This document shows, piece after piece, positions 16,356 through 24,090 of a DNA stretch of 64,000 nucleotides; positions within the stretch are counted from its first letter, which is position 1; each line of letters starts with the position of its first letter. Made by a program: the position numbers and the translations under genes. Source of the stretch: Candidatus Methylomirabilota bacterium. GTDB lineage: Bacteria; Methylomirabilota; Methylomirabilia; Rokubacteriales; CSP1-6. The notes under the pieces are model-generated. The model saw only the letters and a list, made by a program, of their open reading frames with translations, had not been told where the DNA came from and searched no databases. Where the stretch lies: contig DATFYA010000193.1 in the NCBI GenBank assembly GCA_035315345.1, forward strand, positions 53,726 to 117,725, in the 5' to 3' direction.

Positions 16356-17479
16356 CGCTGGCTCCCTTCACGTTTCGACATCTCGACGAGGAGATAGCGA
16401 GAATACCTGGCGAGCGCCCTGGGCAGCGCCGTCTCGAGCACACGCAGCCGTCTGGCCGCGCCGAGCGAATTGCCGAAGCACGACTCGAATTCGTCCTTGG
16501 CCAGGATCCGCAAAGCCTTCACCGAGTAAAGGCAGCCCAGCGTTGACAACTGGCGCCGCCACCATCGAGCGGTCGGCGCGTGTCCGTAGAGGCGCGACGG
16601 GGGCGGGGCCGACGGCCCGGTTGACGGCGTCCGCGGCGCCTCGACCCGTGGACGCACTCGTCGTCGGGTCATTCCCGCCAGCCGAGCCAGCGCGGGACGC
16701 AGGCGGGCCGGTCGCGCATCGGTCAGGATGCAGCAGACCTGCCCGGGCCCCAGCACGCGGTATAGCTCGGCGAGAGCCTGAGCCTGGCTCGAGGCGGGGA
16801 CGTGTTGGATCGTGTAGCCGGAGACGACGCCGTCGAACACGTCATCGCGGAACGGCAGTCGGCAGATGTCGGCCATGCAGTAGAAGCCGCGATCGCCCAA
16901 CGTGGCGGCGGCCTGCTGGAGCGCGGTGAGCGAGAAGTCCACGCACACCCGGTAGCGGTAGAACCATCCGTAGGCGAGATACTCCGGATGCGGAATAGCC
17001 CCGCTCGCCGCGTCGAGAAGGAACTCGCCGCCCATGAAGCGATGGAGGATCGAGAGGTGAGAGGCCATCTCGTAGAAGCCGTGCGCGCTATTCCCGAGTT
17101 GGGAGAAGAGCGCGGTATCGCCGTACTGTCCGTTCTGGGTGCGCTTCCAGCCGAACTCGTCGTACCAGCGCTTGACGTCGCGCTTGATGGCAGCATCCGC
17201 GGTCTGCTCCCGGCCCGGCCGCTCGACCGCCGCGGACAGGCGCAGCACGTCATCTTCGAGAAAGCTGATCACCTGGCCGAGGATCGGGTAGGCCCGCGAG
17301 GAGCCGGGCGAGACGAGGGCGCCGACGGCCGTGGCTGGAACGGATTGGCTCGGCACCCCCGCGGCCGCTGCCTCCAGCTCCATCCGGCTCGTGAGGATGA
17401 GCGGGCTGCCCGTCTGGGGGCAGCGGAGGATATCCAGTAGTGGCTCGAAGGCCGTGAGGTGGACCTGATCCCGGCTCAC
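16352..17479 (-). CDS. Methyltransferase with N-terminal Trm112-like segment
   Basis: 375 residues from GTG 17479 (GTGA overlap with the upstream stop). The first 90 residues contain 'LLDILRCPQTGSPLIL' and 'YPILGQVISFL', resembling the Trm112/UPF0434 zinc-ribbon domain, though only one Cys remains. 'FLLDAASGAIPHPEYLAYG' is an unusual motif I, and 'GVVSGYTIQHVP' fits the Methyltransf_11 pattern. 'ELYRVLGPGQVCCILTD' ends the core. The tail is basic and Pro-rich. It probably methylates a lipid-linked or nucleotide-linked sugar. Confidence 0.75.
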   Translation of the reverse strand: MSRDQVHLTAFEPLLDILRCPQTGSPLILTSRMELEAAAAGVPSQSVPATAVGALVSPGSSRAYPILGQVISFLEDDVLRLSAAVERPGREQTADAAIKRDVKRWYDEFGWKRTQNGQYGDTALFSQLGNSAHGFYEMASHLSILHRFMGGEFLLDAASGAIPHPEYLAYGWFYRYRVCVDFSLTALQQAAATLGDRGFYCMADICRLPFRDDVFDGVVSGYTIQHVPASSQAQALAELYRVLGPGQVCCILTDARPARLRPALARLAGMTRRRVRPRVEAPRTPSTGPSAPPPSRLYGHAPTARWWRRQLSTLGCLYSVKALRILAKDEFESCFGNSLGAARRLRVLETALPRALARYSRYLLVEMSKREGSQR

Positions 17480-18429
17480 GCGCGCGCCTCGGAGAAGGCG
17501 ACCAGCCCCCAGATCGTGCCCAGCCGCCGGAGGGTCTGACAGCGGCAGGCAAATCTTGCTGCCTCGTCGGTATGCAGGACCGAGCCGGCCCACTCCCGAG
17601 GGTGTAACAGAAGGGCGATCGCGGAATGCAACGCCATCTGTGCGCGGCGAGGCCGGGGCCGGTTACCCATAACCGTTTGCATCACGGCGGCAGACAGTCC
17701 CTCCGAATAAGCGCGGTGGAGAAACCATTCTTTCGTCAGCCGCGAAGCCGGCACGTGATGTCCGACCGAGGCTCGCGGCTCGTAGTGCAGCTGGTGGCCG
17801 GCCGCGACGAGCAATCGTTGAACGTGCAGCTCCTCCCCTGAGAGCAGCTTGTCGCCGACCCGGCCCAGGCTCGGACTGAACCCGCCGAGATGGCGGAGCG
17901 CCGCGGTGCTGAAGGCCATGTTGGCGCCCGCCACGTACTGGCAGGAGGGATCGAGGGTCATCGCCGTGTCCGACCAGTTCACGATCGTGAGGTAGCCGAG
18001 CAGGGTATCGGCCAGCCAGCTCGGCCGGGCACCTTCCCAGATCGGCTCGATCCGGCCGCCCACGCAGACCGGAGTCGGCTTGACCGTGTCGAAAGCGGTC
18101 AAAATGGCCTCGAGCCACTCGGAAACTGCTACCGCATCGTCGTCCAGGAACGCAATGTAGTCCCCGCGCGCCTCCCTGATCGCGGCGTTGCGGGCGCGGG
18201 AGAGGCCGAGGCTGCCCTCGAAGACGTAGCGGAGCGAAGGCAGCATCGGTTGCACGCTCTCGACGAGGGCGGCGGTGTCGTCGGTAGAGGCGTTGTCGAC
18301 CACCAGCACCTCGAAGTCCGTGGCGGGTAGCGTCTGGTCGGAAAGACTTTTCAGGGCCTTGCCCAGGTACTGTGCACGATTGTGTGTGCAAATCGTCGCA
18401 CTGATTCGTGGTGCGGACTTCCCGGAAAT
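17476..18429 (-). CDS. GT2-family glycosyltransferase, probable ATT start
   Basis: GT-A glycosyltransferase of about 317 residues. 'ISATICTHNRAQYLGKAL' starts the fold, 'VLVVDNASTDDTAALV' is the nucleotide motif, 'YIAFLDDDAVAVSEWL' the DxD, and 'LSGEELHVQRLLVAAG' the base-containing ED motif. No ATG, GTG or TTG suits the N-terminus. An ATT codon at 18429 lies seven bases after a perfect AGGAGG; the upstream ATG frame (18567) adds a non-conserved segment and would run over a possible -10 (TAGGAT, 18483-18488). It is the first gene of the coupled minus-strand operon. Confidence 0.78.
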   Translation of the reverse strand: MSGKSAPRISATICTHNRAQYLGKALKSLSDQTLPATDFEVLVVDNASTDDTAALVESVQPMLPSLRYVFEGSLGLSRARNAAIREARGDYIAFLDDDAVAVSEWLEAILTAFDTVKPTPVCVGGRIEPIWEGARPSWLADTLLGYLTIVNWSDTAMTLDPSCQYVAGANMAFSTAALRHLGGFSPSLGRVGDKLLSGEELHVQRLLVAAGHQLHYEPRASVGHHVPASRLTKEWFLHRAYSEGLSAAVMQTVMGNRPRPRRAQMALHSAIALLLHPREWAGSVLHTDEAARFACRCQTLRRLGTIWGLVAFSEARA

Positions 18430-18436
18430 AGTCGTT

Positions 18437-18442
18437 CCTCCT
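18437..18442 (-). promoter_or_regulatory. Shine-Dalgarno AGGAGG before an ATT start
   Basis: Perfect AGGAGG on the minus strand, seven bases before ATT at 18429-18427. It decides the proposed start of the GT2 gene, because no conventional start codon lies at a proper distance in that frame. Confidence 0.6.
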
Positions 18443-18555
18443 CGAGTCAGTGCTTGCCCGGTCCCGCAAAACCGGACACTCGATCCTACCCCATATCCCG
18501 ACGACGTCGAAACTCGTCCCGGACGTCCGCGCCGCGCCTCGTAGCCCATCCAATG

Positions 18556-18584
18556 TTGGTAATGCACGTCCCGGGCCGTATACT
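18556..18584 (+). promoter_or_regulatory. Sigma-70-type promoter for wzm-wzt
   Basis: -35 TTGGTA (18556-18561), 17-base spacer, -10 TATACT (18579-18584). Transcription would start near 18591, giving a leader of about 18 bases that contains GAGTGAGG before the ATG at 18609. It is the only good housekeeping promoter seen in the divergent spacer between the heptose/glycosyltransferase operon and the exporter genes. Confidence 0.6.
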
Positions 18585-18608
18585 GACTCGAGTGAGGCCG
18601 CCCGAAGC

Positions 18609-19496
18609 ATGAGCGAGAACATGGTCATCGAGCGCGGCTCCCTGGCTCGTTCGGGAGACGCCGCGCTCGCCCCCACCGTCACCACCGTGATCGAGGCATC
18701 CAAGGGCTGGGTGCCGTTGCGTCTGCGCGAGATGTGGGAGTACCGCGAGGTACTCTACTTCCTGATCTGGCGAGACATCAAGGTGCGTTATCGCCAGACC
18801 GCGATCGGCGCGGCGTGGGCGCTCATCCAGCCGCTCATGACGATGGTCGTATTCAGCGTCTTCTTCGGCAAGCTCGCCAAGATGCCGTCCGATGGCGTGC
18901 CCTACCCGCTGTTCGCCTTGACCGCGCTGGTGCCGTGGACGTTCACCTCGACGGGAGTCAACCAGTCGGCCAATAGCCTCGTCAACAACGGCCACCTGAT
19001 CACCAAGGTGTACTTCCCGCGGCTGCTCGTCCCGATGGCCCGCGTGCTCGCGGGGGTGCCCGATATCGCCCTGTCCTTCGCGCTGCTACTCGCGATGATC
19101 TGGTGGTACGGCTTCCTGCGGGCGGGCTCTCATCTGCTCTGGATCCCGCTGCTGGCCATGCTGGCGTTCTTCACCGCGCTCGGCGTCGGTCTTTGGCTGT
19201 CCGCGCTCAACGTCCGATACCGAGACGTTCAGCACGCGGTGCCCTTCCTCGTTCAGATCTGGCTGTTCGCCACCCCGATCGCGTATCCCTCGAGTCTGCT
19301 GCCCGGCGCCTGGCACACGGTCTACGCGCTGAACCCGATGGTCACCATCGTCGATGGCTTCCGCTGGGCCATGCTCGGGACGCAGCCTCCCGCGCCGGCG
19401 TCTATCGTGGCCTCCACCGTGGTCACGCTGACCGTCCTGATCACCGGGGCCTTCTTCTTCCGCCGAGTCGAGCGCTCCTTCGCGGACATCGTCTGA
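18609..19496 (+). CDS. wzm: ABC-2 polysaccharide export permease
   Basis: 295-residue inner-membrane protein with about six hydrophobic segments. It starts with a short cytoplasmic region 'LREMWEYREVLYFLIWRDIK', then 'RYRQTAIGAAWALIQPL', the ABC2_membrane signature seen in Wzm/KpsM-type exporters. 'LVNNGHLITKVYFPRL', 'SALNVRYRDVQHAVPF' and 'YALNPMVTIVDGFRW' are family markers. It moves a finished or growing glycan chain across the inner membrane together with the ATPase encoded three bases downstream. Confidence 0.93.
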   Translation: MSENMVIERGSLARSGDAALAPTVTTVIEASKGWVPLRLREMWEYREVLYFLIWRDIKVRYRQTAIGAAWALIQPLMTMVVFSVFFGKLAKMPSDGVPYPLFALTALVPWTFTSTGVNQSANSLVNNGHLITKVYFPRLLVPMARVLAGVPDIALSFALLLAMIWWYGFLRAGSHLLWIPLLAMLAFFTALGVGLWLSALNVRYRDVQHAVPFLVQIWLFATPIAYPSSLLPGAWHTVYALNPMVTIVDGFRWAMLGTQPPAPASIVASTVVTLTVLITGAFFFRRVERSFADIV

Positions 19497-19499
19497 TCC

Positions 19500-20840
19500 A
19501 TGTCGAGCGACATCGCGGTTCGGGTCGACGGACTCGGCAAGCGCTTTCCCCTCGGGACGCGCCGGCGTATCGGCCATCCGATGCTCCGCGAGGCCATAGT
19601 CCGCGGGGCGATGCTGCCGTTCACCAAGCTGGCCGCGCTCGCCCGCCGTTCCCGGGCTACTGCCGGCCCCCAAGGCGGCGCGGCCCCGGCGGTGGCGGAC
19701 CACGTGTGGGCCCTGCGCGATGTCTCCTTCACGGTGCCCCGCGGGCAGATCATGGGCCTCATCGGCCCGAACGGCGCCGGAAAGAGCACATTGCTCAAGA
19801 TCCTCTCCCGAATCACCGAGCCCACGGTGGGGCGGGTCGAGATCCACGGCCGCGTGGCCTGTCTCTTGGAGGTCGGCACCGGGTTTCATCCGGAGCTGAC
19901 CGGCCGCGAAAACGTCTATCTGAGCGGGGCCTTCCTGGGGATGCGGAAGCGCGAGATCGACCGCAAGCTCGACGAGATCCTGGCCTTCGCGGGCGTGGAC
20001 GCGTTTTTGGAGACACCGGTCAAGTACTTCTCCAGCGGCATGTACGTGCGCCTGGCCTTCGCGGTCGCCGCGCACCTGGACCCGGACATTCTCGTGGTCG
20101 ACGAGGTGCTCGCGGTCGGCGACGCGGCCTTCCAGCGGAAGTGTCTGGCCAAGATGGAGGACGTCCGCGAGCACGGCCGCACGATCCTCTTCGTGTCCCA
20201 CAATCTGCCCAGCATCACCCGGCTCTGCGAGCGCGCCATCCTGATCAACGGCGGCATGATCCGAAAGGACGGACCGGTGGCCGAGGTGGCGAGCGCGTAC
20301 ATGCTCTCCAGCCTGAGCACGGCACCCGATCGAACCTGGCCGGATCTCGCCACCGCGCCGGGAAACGAGATCGTTCGGCTGCGACGCGTGCGGGTGTGCA
20401 ACGCGGCCGGGGAGACGACACAGGTCGTGGAGGTGCGCGACCCGGTGACGGTGGAGATCGTCTACGAGGTGCTGAAGCCCGGGTATCCGCTCGCGCCGTG
20501 GTGCGAGTTCTTCAACGACTCGGGCGCTTGTCTGTTCACGTCGCTCGATATGAAGCCCGGCTGGCGGGATAGCCCCTGCCCGATGGGACCGGTGGTGAGT
20601 ACGGTTCAGATACCGCGCGATCTCCTCTCGGAAGGGACGGTCCTGATCGGCGCGGGCCTGTATTCAGCCCAGCACAACCAGAACGTCTACCACGTGAAGG
20701 ATACGGTGGCGTTCCAGGTCACCGACAATCTTCACTTCGTCGACGGCGGGTCGGCACGGGGCGACTGGGAAGGACGCATCGCGGGCGCGGTTCGGCCTCG
20801 CCTGGAATGGACCCGCAGCTACGCGGGGCGCCCCGGATAA
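19500..20840 (+). CDS. wzt: ABC polysaccharide export ATPase with C-terminal glycan-binding domain
   Basis: 446 residues. Walker A 'IGPNGAGKSTLLKIL', 'YFSSGMYVRLAFAVAAHL' (the Wzt form of the ABC signature) and Walker B 'DILVVDEVLAVGD' occupy the first 250 residues. The last 150 residues ('VVEVRDPVTVEIVYEVL' onward) form a beta-rich Wzt_C domain, which in known systems recognises the modified chain end. That fits the methyltransferases in this locus. Presence of both Wzm/Wzt and a Wzy/WaaL-like gene leaves open whether there are two export routes. Confidence 0.93.
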   Translation: MSSDIAVRVDGLGKRFPLGTRRRIGHPMLREAIVRGAMLPFTKLAALARRSRATAGPQGGAAPAVADHVWALRDVSFTVPRGQIMGLIGPNGAGKSTLLKILSRITEPTVGRVEIHGRVACLLEVGTGFHPELTGRENVYLSGAFLGMRKREIDRKLDEILAFAGVDAFLETPVKYFSSGMYVRLAFAVAAHLDPDILVVDEVLAVGDAAFQRKCLAKMEDVREHGRTILFVSHNLPSITRLCERAILINGGMIRKDGPVAEVASAYMLSSLSTAPDRTWPDLATAPGNEIVRLRRVRVCNAAGETTQVVEVRDPVTVEIVYEVLKPGYPLAPWCEFFNDSGACLFTSLDMKPGWRDSPCPMGPVVSTVQIPRDLLSEGTVLIGAGLYSAQHNQNVYHVKDTVAFQVTDNLHFVDGGSARGDWEGRIAGAVRPRLEWTRSYAGRPG

Positions 20841-21369
20841 AGAGCGCGCAGGACCGGTCGCACCGGCGCCACCGCCGATGTCGGCCGTCCCTCGGGAGCA
20901 TCCGCCAGCCTCGCCGAAACCACTCTCGTCCGACCTCGTGTCGCAGTGCGTAGATCCGCAGGGCGTGCTGAAGCCGGATCAACGAAGCCTCGAAGTGGGC
21001 GGTCGCGGTGCTCGGCGCGACCGTGAGACTTCGGTTGTAGAGACTGTCGGCGCGCTGATGGTAATCGCACAGCACCTCGTCGATCACCGCGTACGGGGCT
21101 CGGGAAGCCACCTTCAGGTTGAAGTCCAGATCGCTGCAAAGGCGATAGACGGGGTCGAATCCTCCGACCGCTCGCCAGGTGCCGCGCGGAAACACGACGT
21201 TGCGATTGGTGAAGACGATGTTTCGCTGGAGGAGCGATCCGGTGACGTCGCGAGATTCGGCCCGGTAGAGCCCGTCGGTGATGCGGCGCAGGGACAGATC
21301 GTCGAATTGACGGCAGCCATCCCGCCAGAGATCCTCGCGCAGCTCCCCCTCGGGTGACCGCAACCGCAC
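20719..21369 (-). pseudogene. C-terminal fragment of a GT2 glycosyltransferase
   Basis: The frame reads 'NVVFPRGTWRAVGGFDPVY', then 'LCSDLDFNLKVASRAPYAVI' and 'CDYHQRADSLYNRS'. These are the acceptor-side and xED motifs of a GT2 enzyme. The nucleotide-binding N-terminal half is absent. The frame runs on into the 3' end of wzt on the opposite strand, where the residues become Arg-rich and non-conserved. It is read here as the stump of a deleted gene joined to the fragment upstream at 21402-21644. An expressed short protein is not excluded. Confidence 0.6.
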
Positions 21370-21401
21370 CCGGCCACAGATGAGGCCGGCGGTCGGGAGA
21401 C

Positions 21402-21644
21402 TCGAACGCGCGGCCGGAGTCCTCGATCAGGCGAGCGATCTCCTCCCCCGGTGGGGGCGCGGCCAGGCCCGTCCGGGGTCGGGGACACCTCGCCGTCGAA
21501 CCATGCGAGGTGCCGACCGGTCACGAAGGGGCTTGGGGCTCGGGATTCCGTCCGCATGGCCGAGCCCAGCCGGCCGGTCATGGACCGAATGGATTCGGGT
21601 GATAGCCGGGCGGTCTTTCGAATGATTCCGAACAGGCCGGGCAT
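21402..21644 (-). pseudogene. N-terminal fragment of an asparagine-synthase-like protein
   Basis: The minus strand reads 'MPGLFGIIRKTARLSPESI' and later 'LAWFDGEV', which is how glutamine-amidotransferase-type asparagine synthase homologues of EPS loci begin. A shift to another frame then gives 'EEIARLIEDSGRAFE', before the GT2 fragment begins. The initiator-adjacent Cys of true amidotransferases is Pro here. The whole 893-bp stretch 20841-21733 thus holds only broken minus-strand genes and no complete coding region. Confidence 0.5.
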
Positions 21645-21733
21645 TGGAGGGGGACTAGCCTCTGGTGGCCTCGAATCGCCTCGCCCAGTTTAGCGTCTGA
21701 ATGGCACCGTGGTACGCTGGATCACAGTGTGTC

Positions 21734-22555
21734 ATGACGCTCTCGAAGCACCCGGTAGAGGCTACCCACCCGAACCTGATCTTCAGCTCCGTCGGGGATC
21801 ATGGCAACCTGCCCAGGTGGCTGCGCGGCCGGCGGAACTTCGACCTGTGGGTCACCTACTATGGCGAGACCCGCGGCCGATTTCGCGACCGCGCGGACTA
21901 CTACAACGAGCGGCGCGGGTCCAAGTTCCAGAATCTGCTGTTCGCGTACCGCACCTGGCCGAAGCTGCTCGACCGGTACGCGGCGATTCTGGTGATGGAC
22001 GACGATCTGCTGATCTCGGGCTCGGCGCTCTCGAGTCTCTTCGACATTCGGGACCGCTACGATCTGTGGGCGCTCCAGCCCGCGTTCGATCCCCACGGCA
22101 AGATCAGCTGGCCGATCACGCGCGTCAATCCCTACACGCGCCTCCGCTATACGAATTTCATCGAGATGGCGTGCCCACTGTTCCGCAAGGACAAGCTCGA
22201 CGCGTTCATGGCCGTCTACGACCCCGAGCTGGTCGGCTGGGGCTGCGACTGGTGGTTTCTCGACGTGATGGGTGAAGATCTGCGCGACCGTGTCGCGGTG
22301 GTCGACACCATCACGTGCCTCAATCCGCACGATTCCACGAAGGGCGGCCGGGAGATCGATCGCCTTTCGCCCACCAGCGAGCGGATCGCGACGTGGAAGC
22401 GCGTGAAGGAGCGGTACGGTATCCGCAGCGAGGAGCGGGGCATCCGGGAGTATCGCCGCATTCGCCGCCCATTCGTGGTGAGGCAGCTTCGCCGAGCTCT
22501 CGCGACCTGCGGCAACCTGCGCTGGTGGCTCACGCGGCGGTCGCGCGCCTCATGA
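21734..22555 (+). CDS. DUF707-like putative glycosyltransferase
   Basis: 273 residues from ATG 21734; ATG 21701 in the same frame is an alternative. Motifs are 'FSSVGDHGNLPRWLRG', 'FDLWVTYYGETRGRFRD', 'YAAILVMDDDLLISGSAL' with a DDD metal-like site, and 'VGWGCDWWFLDVMG'. This pattern matches DUF707 proteins, which have a GT-A-like layout, but no activity is established here. No signal peptide or membrane segment was seen. It precedes and overlaps the exosortase gene (ATGA), so it may belong to the sorting or anchoring step of the PEP-CTERM/EPS system. Confidence 0.6.
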   Translation: MTLSKHPVEATHPNLIFSSVGDHGNLPRWLRGRRNFDLWVTYYGETRGRFRDRADYYNERRGSKFQNLLFAYRTWPKLLDRYAAILVMDDDLLISGSALSSLFDIRDRYDLWALQPAFDPHGKISWPITRVNPYTRLRYTNFIEMACPLFRKDKLDAFMAVYDPELVGWGCDWWFLDVMGEDLRDRVAVVDTITCLNPHDSTKGGREIDRLSPTSERIATWKRVKERYGIRSEERGIREYRRIRRPFVVRQLRRALATCGNLRWWLTRRSRAS

Positions 22556-23448
22556 ACGTGGGCAATGGCCTGAGCGAGCCGGGAGCCGGGGAGTGGTCTT
22601 TCCGGCTGGGCCCGGCGGCCCCGGTCGTCGCCCTCATCGGGGTGGTACTCCTCGCGGTCTACTGGAAGATCCTCCGGGCCCTCGTCATCCAGTGGTGGGA
22701 CGACGCCAACTACAGCCACGGTTTCCTGGTCCCACTCTTCTGCCTCTACCTGGTCTGGCGGCAGCGCGCATACTTGCAGCGGTTGCCGGCGCGCGGCAGC
22801 CTGATCGGTCTCGCGGTGATCCTGGGCGGCATCGGCATCCTGCTGGTGGGGGATCTGGGCGCCGACAACTTCCTGATGCGAAGCTCGCTCATCGTGGTGC
22901 TGGCCGGGCTCGTGCTGTTCCATCTCGGCCGGCACGTCTTCCGCGGGGTCCTGTTTCCCCTCGTCTTTCTGTTCTTCATGGTGCCTCTGCCCGGAGTCAT
23001 CTTCTACGCGATTACCTTCCCCCTGCAGAGCCTCGCGGCTCGGCAGGCGGCCTGGATGCTGGACCTGCTCGGCATTCCGGTTCTCCTGGATGGCAACGTA
23101 ATCCACCTGGCCCAGCTCACCCTCGGCGTCACCGAGGCGTGCAGCGGGATCCGGTCCCTCATCGCCCTGTTCGCGGCGGCGGTGGCCTGGGCCTATCTCC
23201 TGCTGCCGGTGGGCTGGCCGATGCTCGTCTTCGTAGCCTCCACGCTGCCGATCACGATCTTCGCCAATGCGGCCAGGGTCGTGCTCACCGGTCTCATCGG
23301 CCAGCAGTTCGGTGTCGATTACGCGACCGGCTTCTTCCATGAGTTTGCGGGTCTCGTCATCTATGCGTTCGCCTTCCTCTGCCTCGCCGGGGTCTACAGC
23401 CTGCTGCTTCTCGTCGGACGGGCACGCACGCCGGTGCCCTCGCCGTGA
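22552..23448 (+). CDS. Exosortase (PEP-CTERM sorting transpeptidase)
   Basis: 298 residues, about eight membrane helices. The conserved catalytic set is visible: Cys197 in 'TEACSGIRSLIAL', Arg242 in 'FANAARVVLTG', and His263 in 'GFFHEFAGLVIYAF'. 'WWDDANYSHGFLVPL' near the N-terminus is another exosortase hallmark. The enzyme cuts and probably anchors secreted proteins ending in a PEP-CTERM tail; one such protein is encoded at 28564-29250. The EpsI domain is separate, directly downstream with a GTGA overlap, rather than fused. Confidence 0.95.
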   Translation: MNVGNGLSEPGAGEWSFRLGPAAPVVALIGVVLLAVYWKILRALVIQWWDDANYSHGFLVPLFCLYLVWRQRAYLQRLPARGSLIGLAVILGGIGILLVGDLGADNFLMRSSLIVVLAGLVLFHLGRHVFRGVLFPLVFLFFMVPLPGVIFYAITFPLQSLAARQAAWMLDLLGIPVLLDGNVIHLAQLTLGVTEACSGIRSLIALFAAAVAWAYLLLPVGWPMLVFVASTLPITIFANAARVVLTGLIGQQFGVDYATGFFHEFAGLVIYAFAFLCLAGVYSLLLLVGRARTPVPSP

Positions 23449-24086
23449 CACGACGTAGCCGGGTGATCATCTCGGTGGCGCTGCTGCTCGGGGCGTTCGG
23501 CGTCCTGCATTTCCGCTCGGTCGGCGAAGGAGTCCAGATGCGCAAGTCCTTCGAACAGTTTCCGACCGGACTCGGGACCTGGAAGGGCCGCGACGACATC
23601 TCCTTCGAGCCCGACATCCTGAAGATGCTGAAGATGTCGGACTACCTCATGCGGCGATACGAAAACAGCAACGGCCACAGCGCCTGGCTGTACATGGCCT
23701 ACTGGCCGTCTCAGCGCCGCGGCAACGACATTCATTCCCCCAAGAACTGCCTGCCGGGTGGCGGGTGGGAGCCGGTGGAGGCGAGCCGCGTCCAGATCGC
23801 GGTGCCGGGGTCCCCCACCCCGATCACGGTGAACCGTTATCTGGTCCAGAAGGATCGACAGATGCAGCTCGTGATGTACTGGTTCCAGGCCCAGGGCACG
23901 GTCGTGGCGGGGGAGTTCGAGGCGAAGATCCAAATGGTCCGCAGCGCCTTCCTGCGGAATCGCACGGACGGCGCGATCGTACGTATCTCCAGCCCGGTGT
24001 ACGGGAGCGTTTCTGAGACGACGGCCGAGCTGACGGAGTACGTTCGGCTGCTCTACCCGATACTCGGCGAGTATCTCCCACGGTGA
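23445..24086 (+). CDS. EpsI-family exosortase-associated protein
   Basis: 213 residues from GTG 23445. It has one N-terminal hydrophobic anchor (VIISVALLLGAFGVL) and a periplasmic domain with the family motif 'DIHSPKNCLPGGGWEP'. 'SAWLYMAYWPSQRRGNDIHS' precedes it and 'LVMYWFQAQGTVVAGEF' follows. EpsI-type proteins occur fused to, or beside, exosortases in EPS loci. The role is not settled but is linked to exosortase function. The layout here (exosortase, EpsI, TPR lipoprotein) is the classical order. Confidence 0.9.
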   Translation: MTRRSRVIISVALLLGAFGVLHFRSVGEGVQMRKSFEQFPTGLGTWKGRDDISFEPDILKMLKMSDYLMRRYENSNGHSAWLYMAYWPSQRRGNDIHSPKNCLPGGGWEPVEASRVQIAVPGSPTPITVNRYLVQKDRQMQLVMYWFQAQGTVVAGEFEAKIQMVRSAFLRNRTDGAIVRISSPVYGSVSETTAELTEYVRLLYPILGEYLPR

Positions 24087-24090
24087 GGCG

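Noticed and set aside
21706..21721. TGGCAC-like sequence before the DUF707-like gene as another sigma-54 promoter.
   Set aside because: The -24 half is good but the GC of the -12 half is one base too far and lacks TTGC; a start there would also leave almost no leader.
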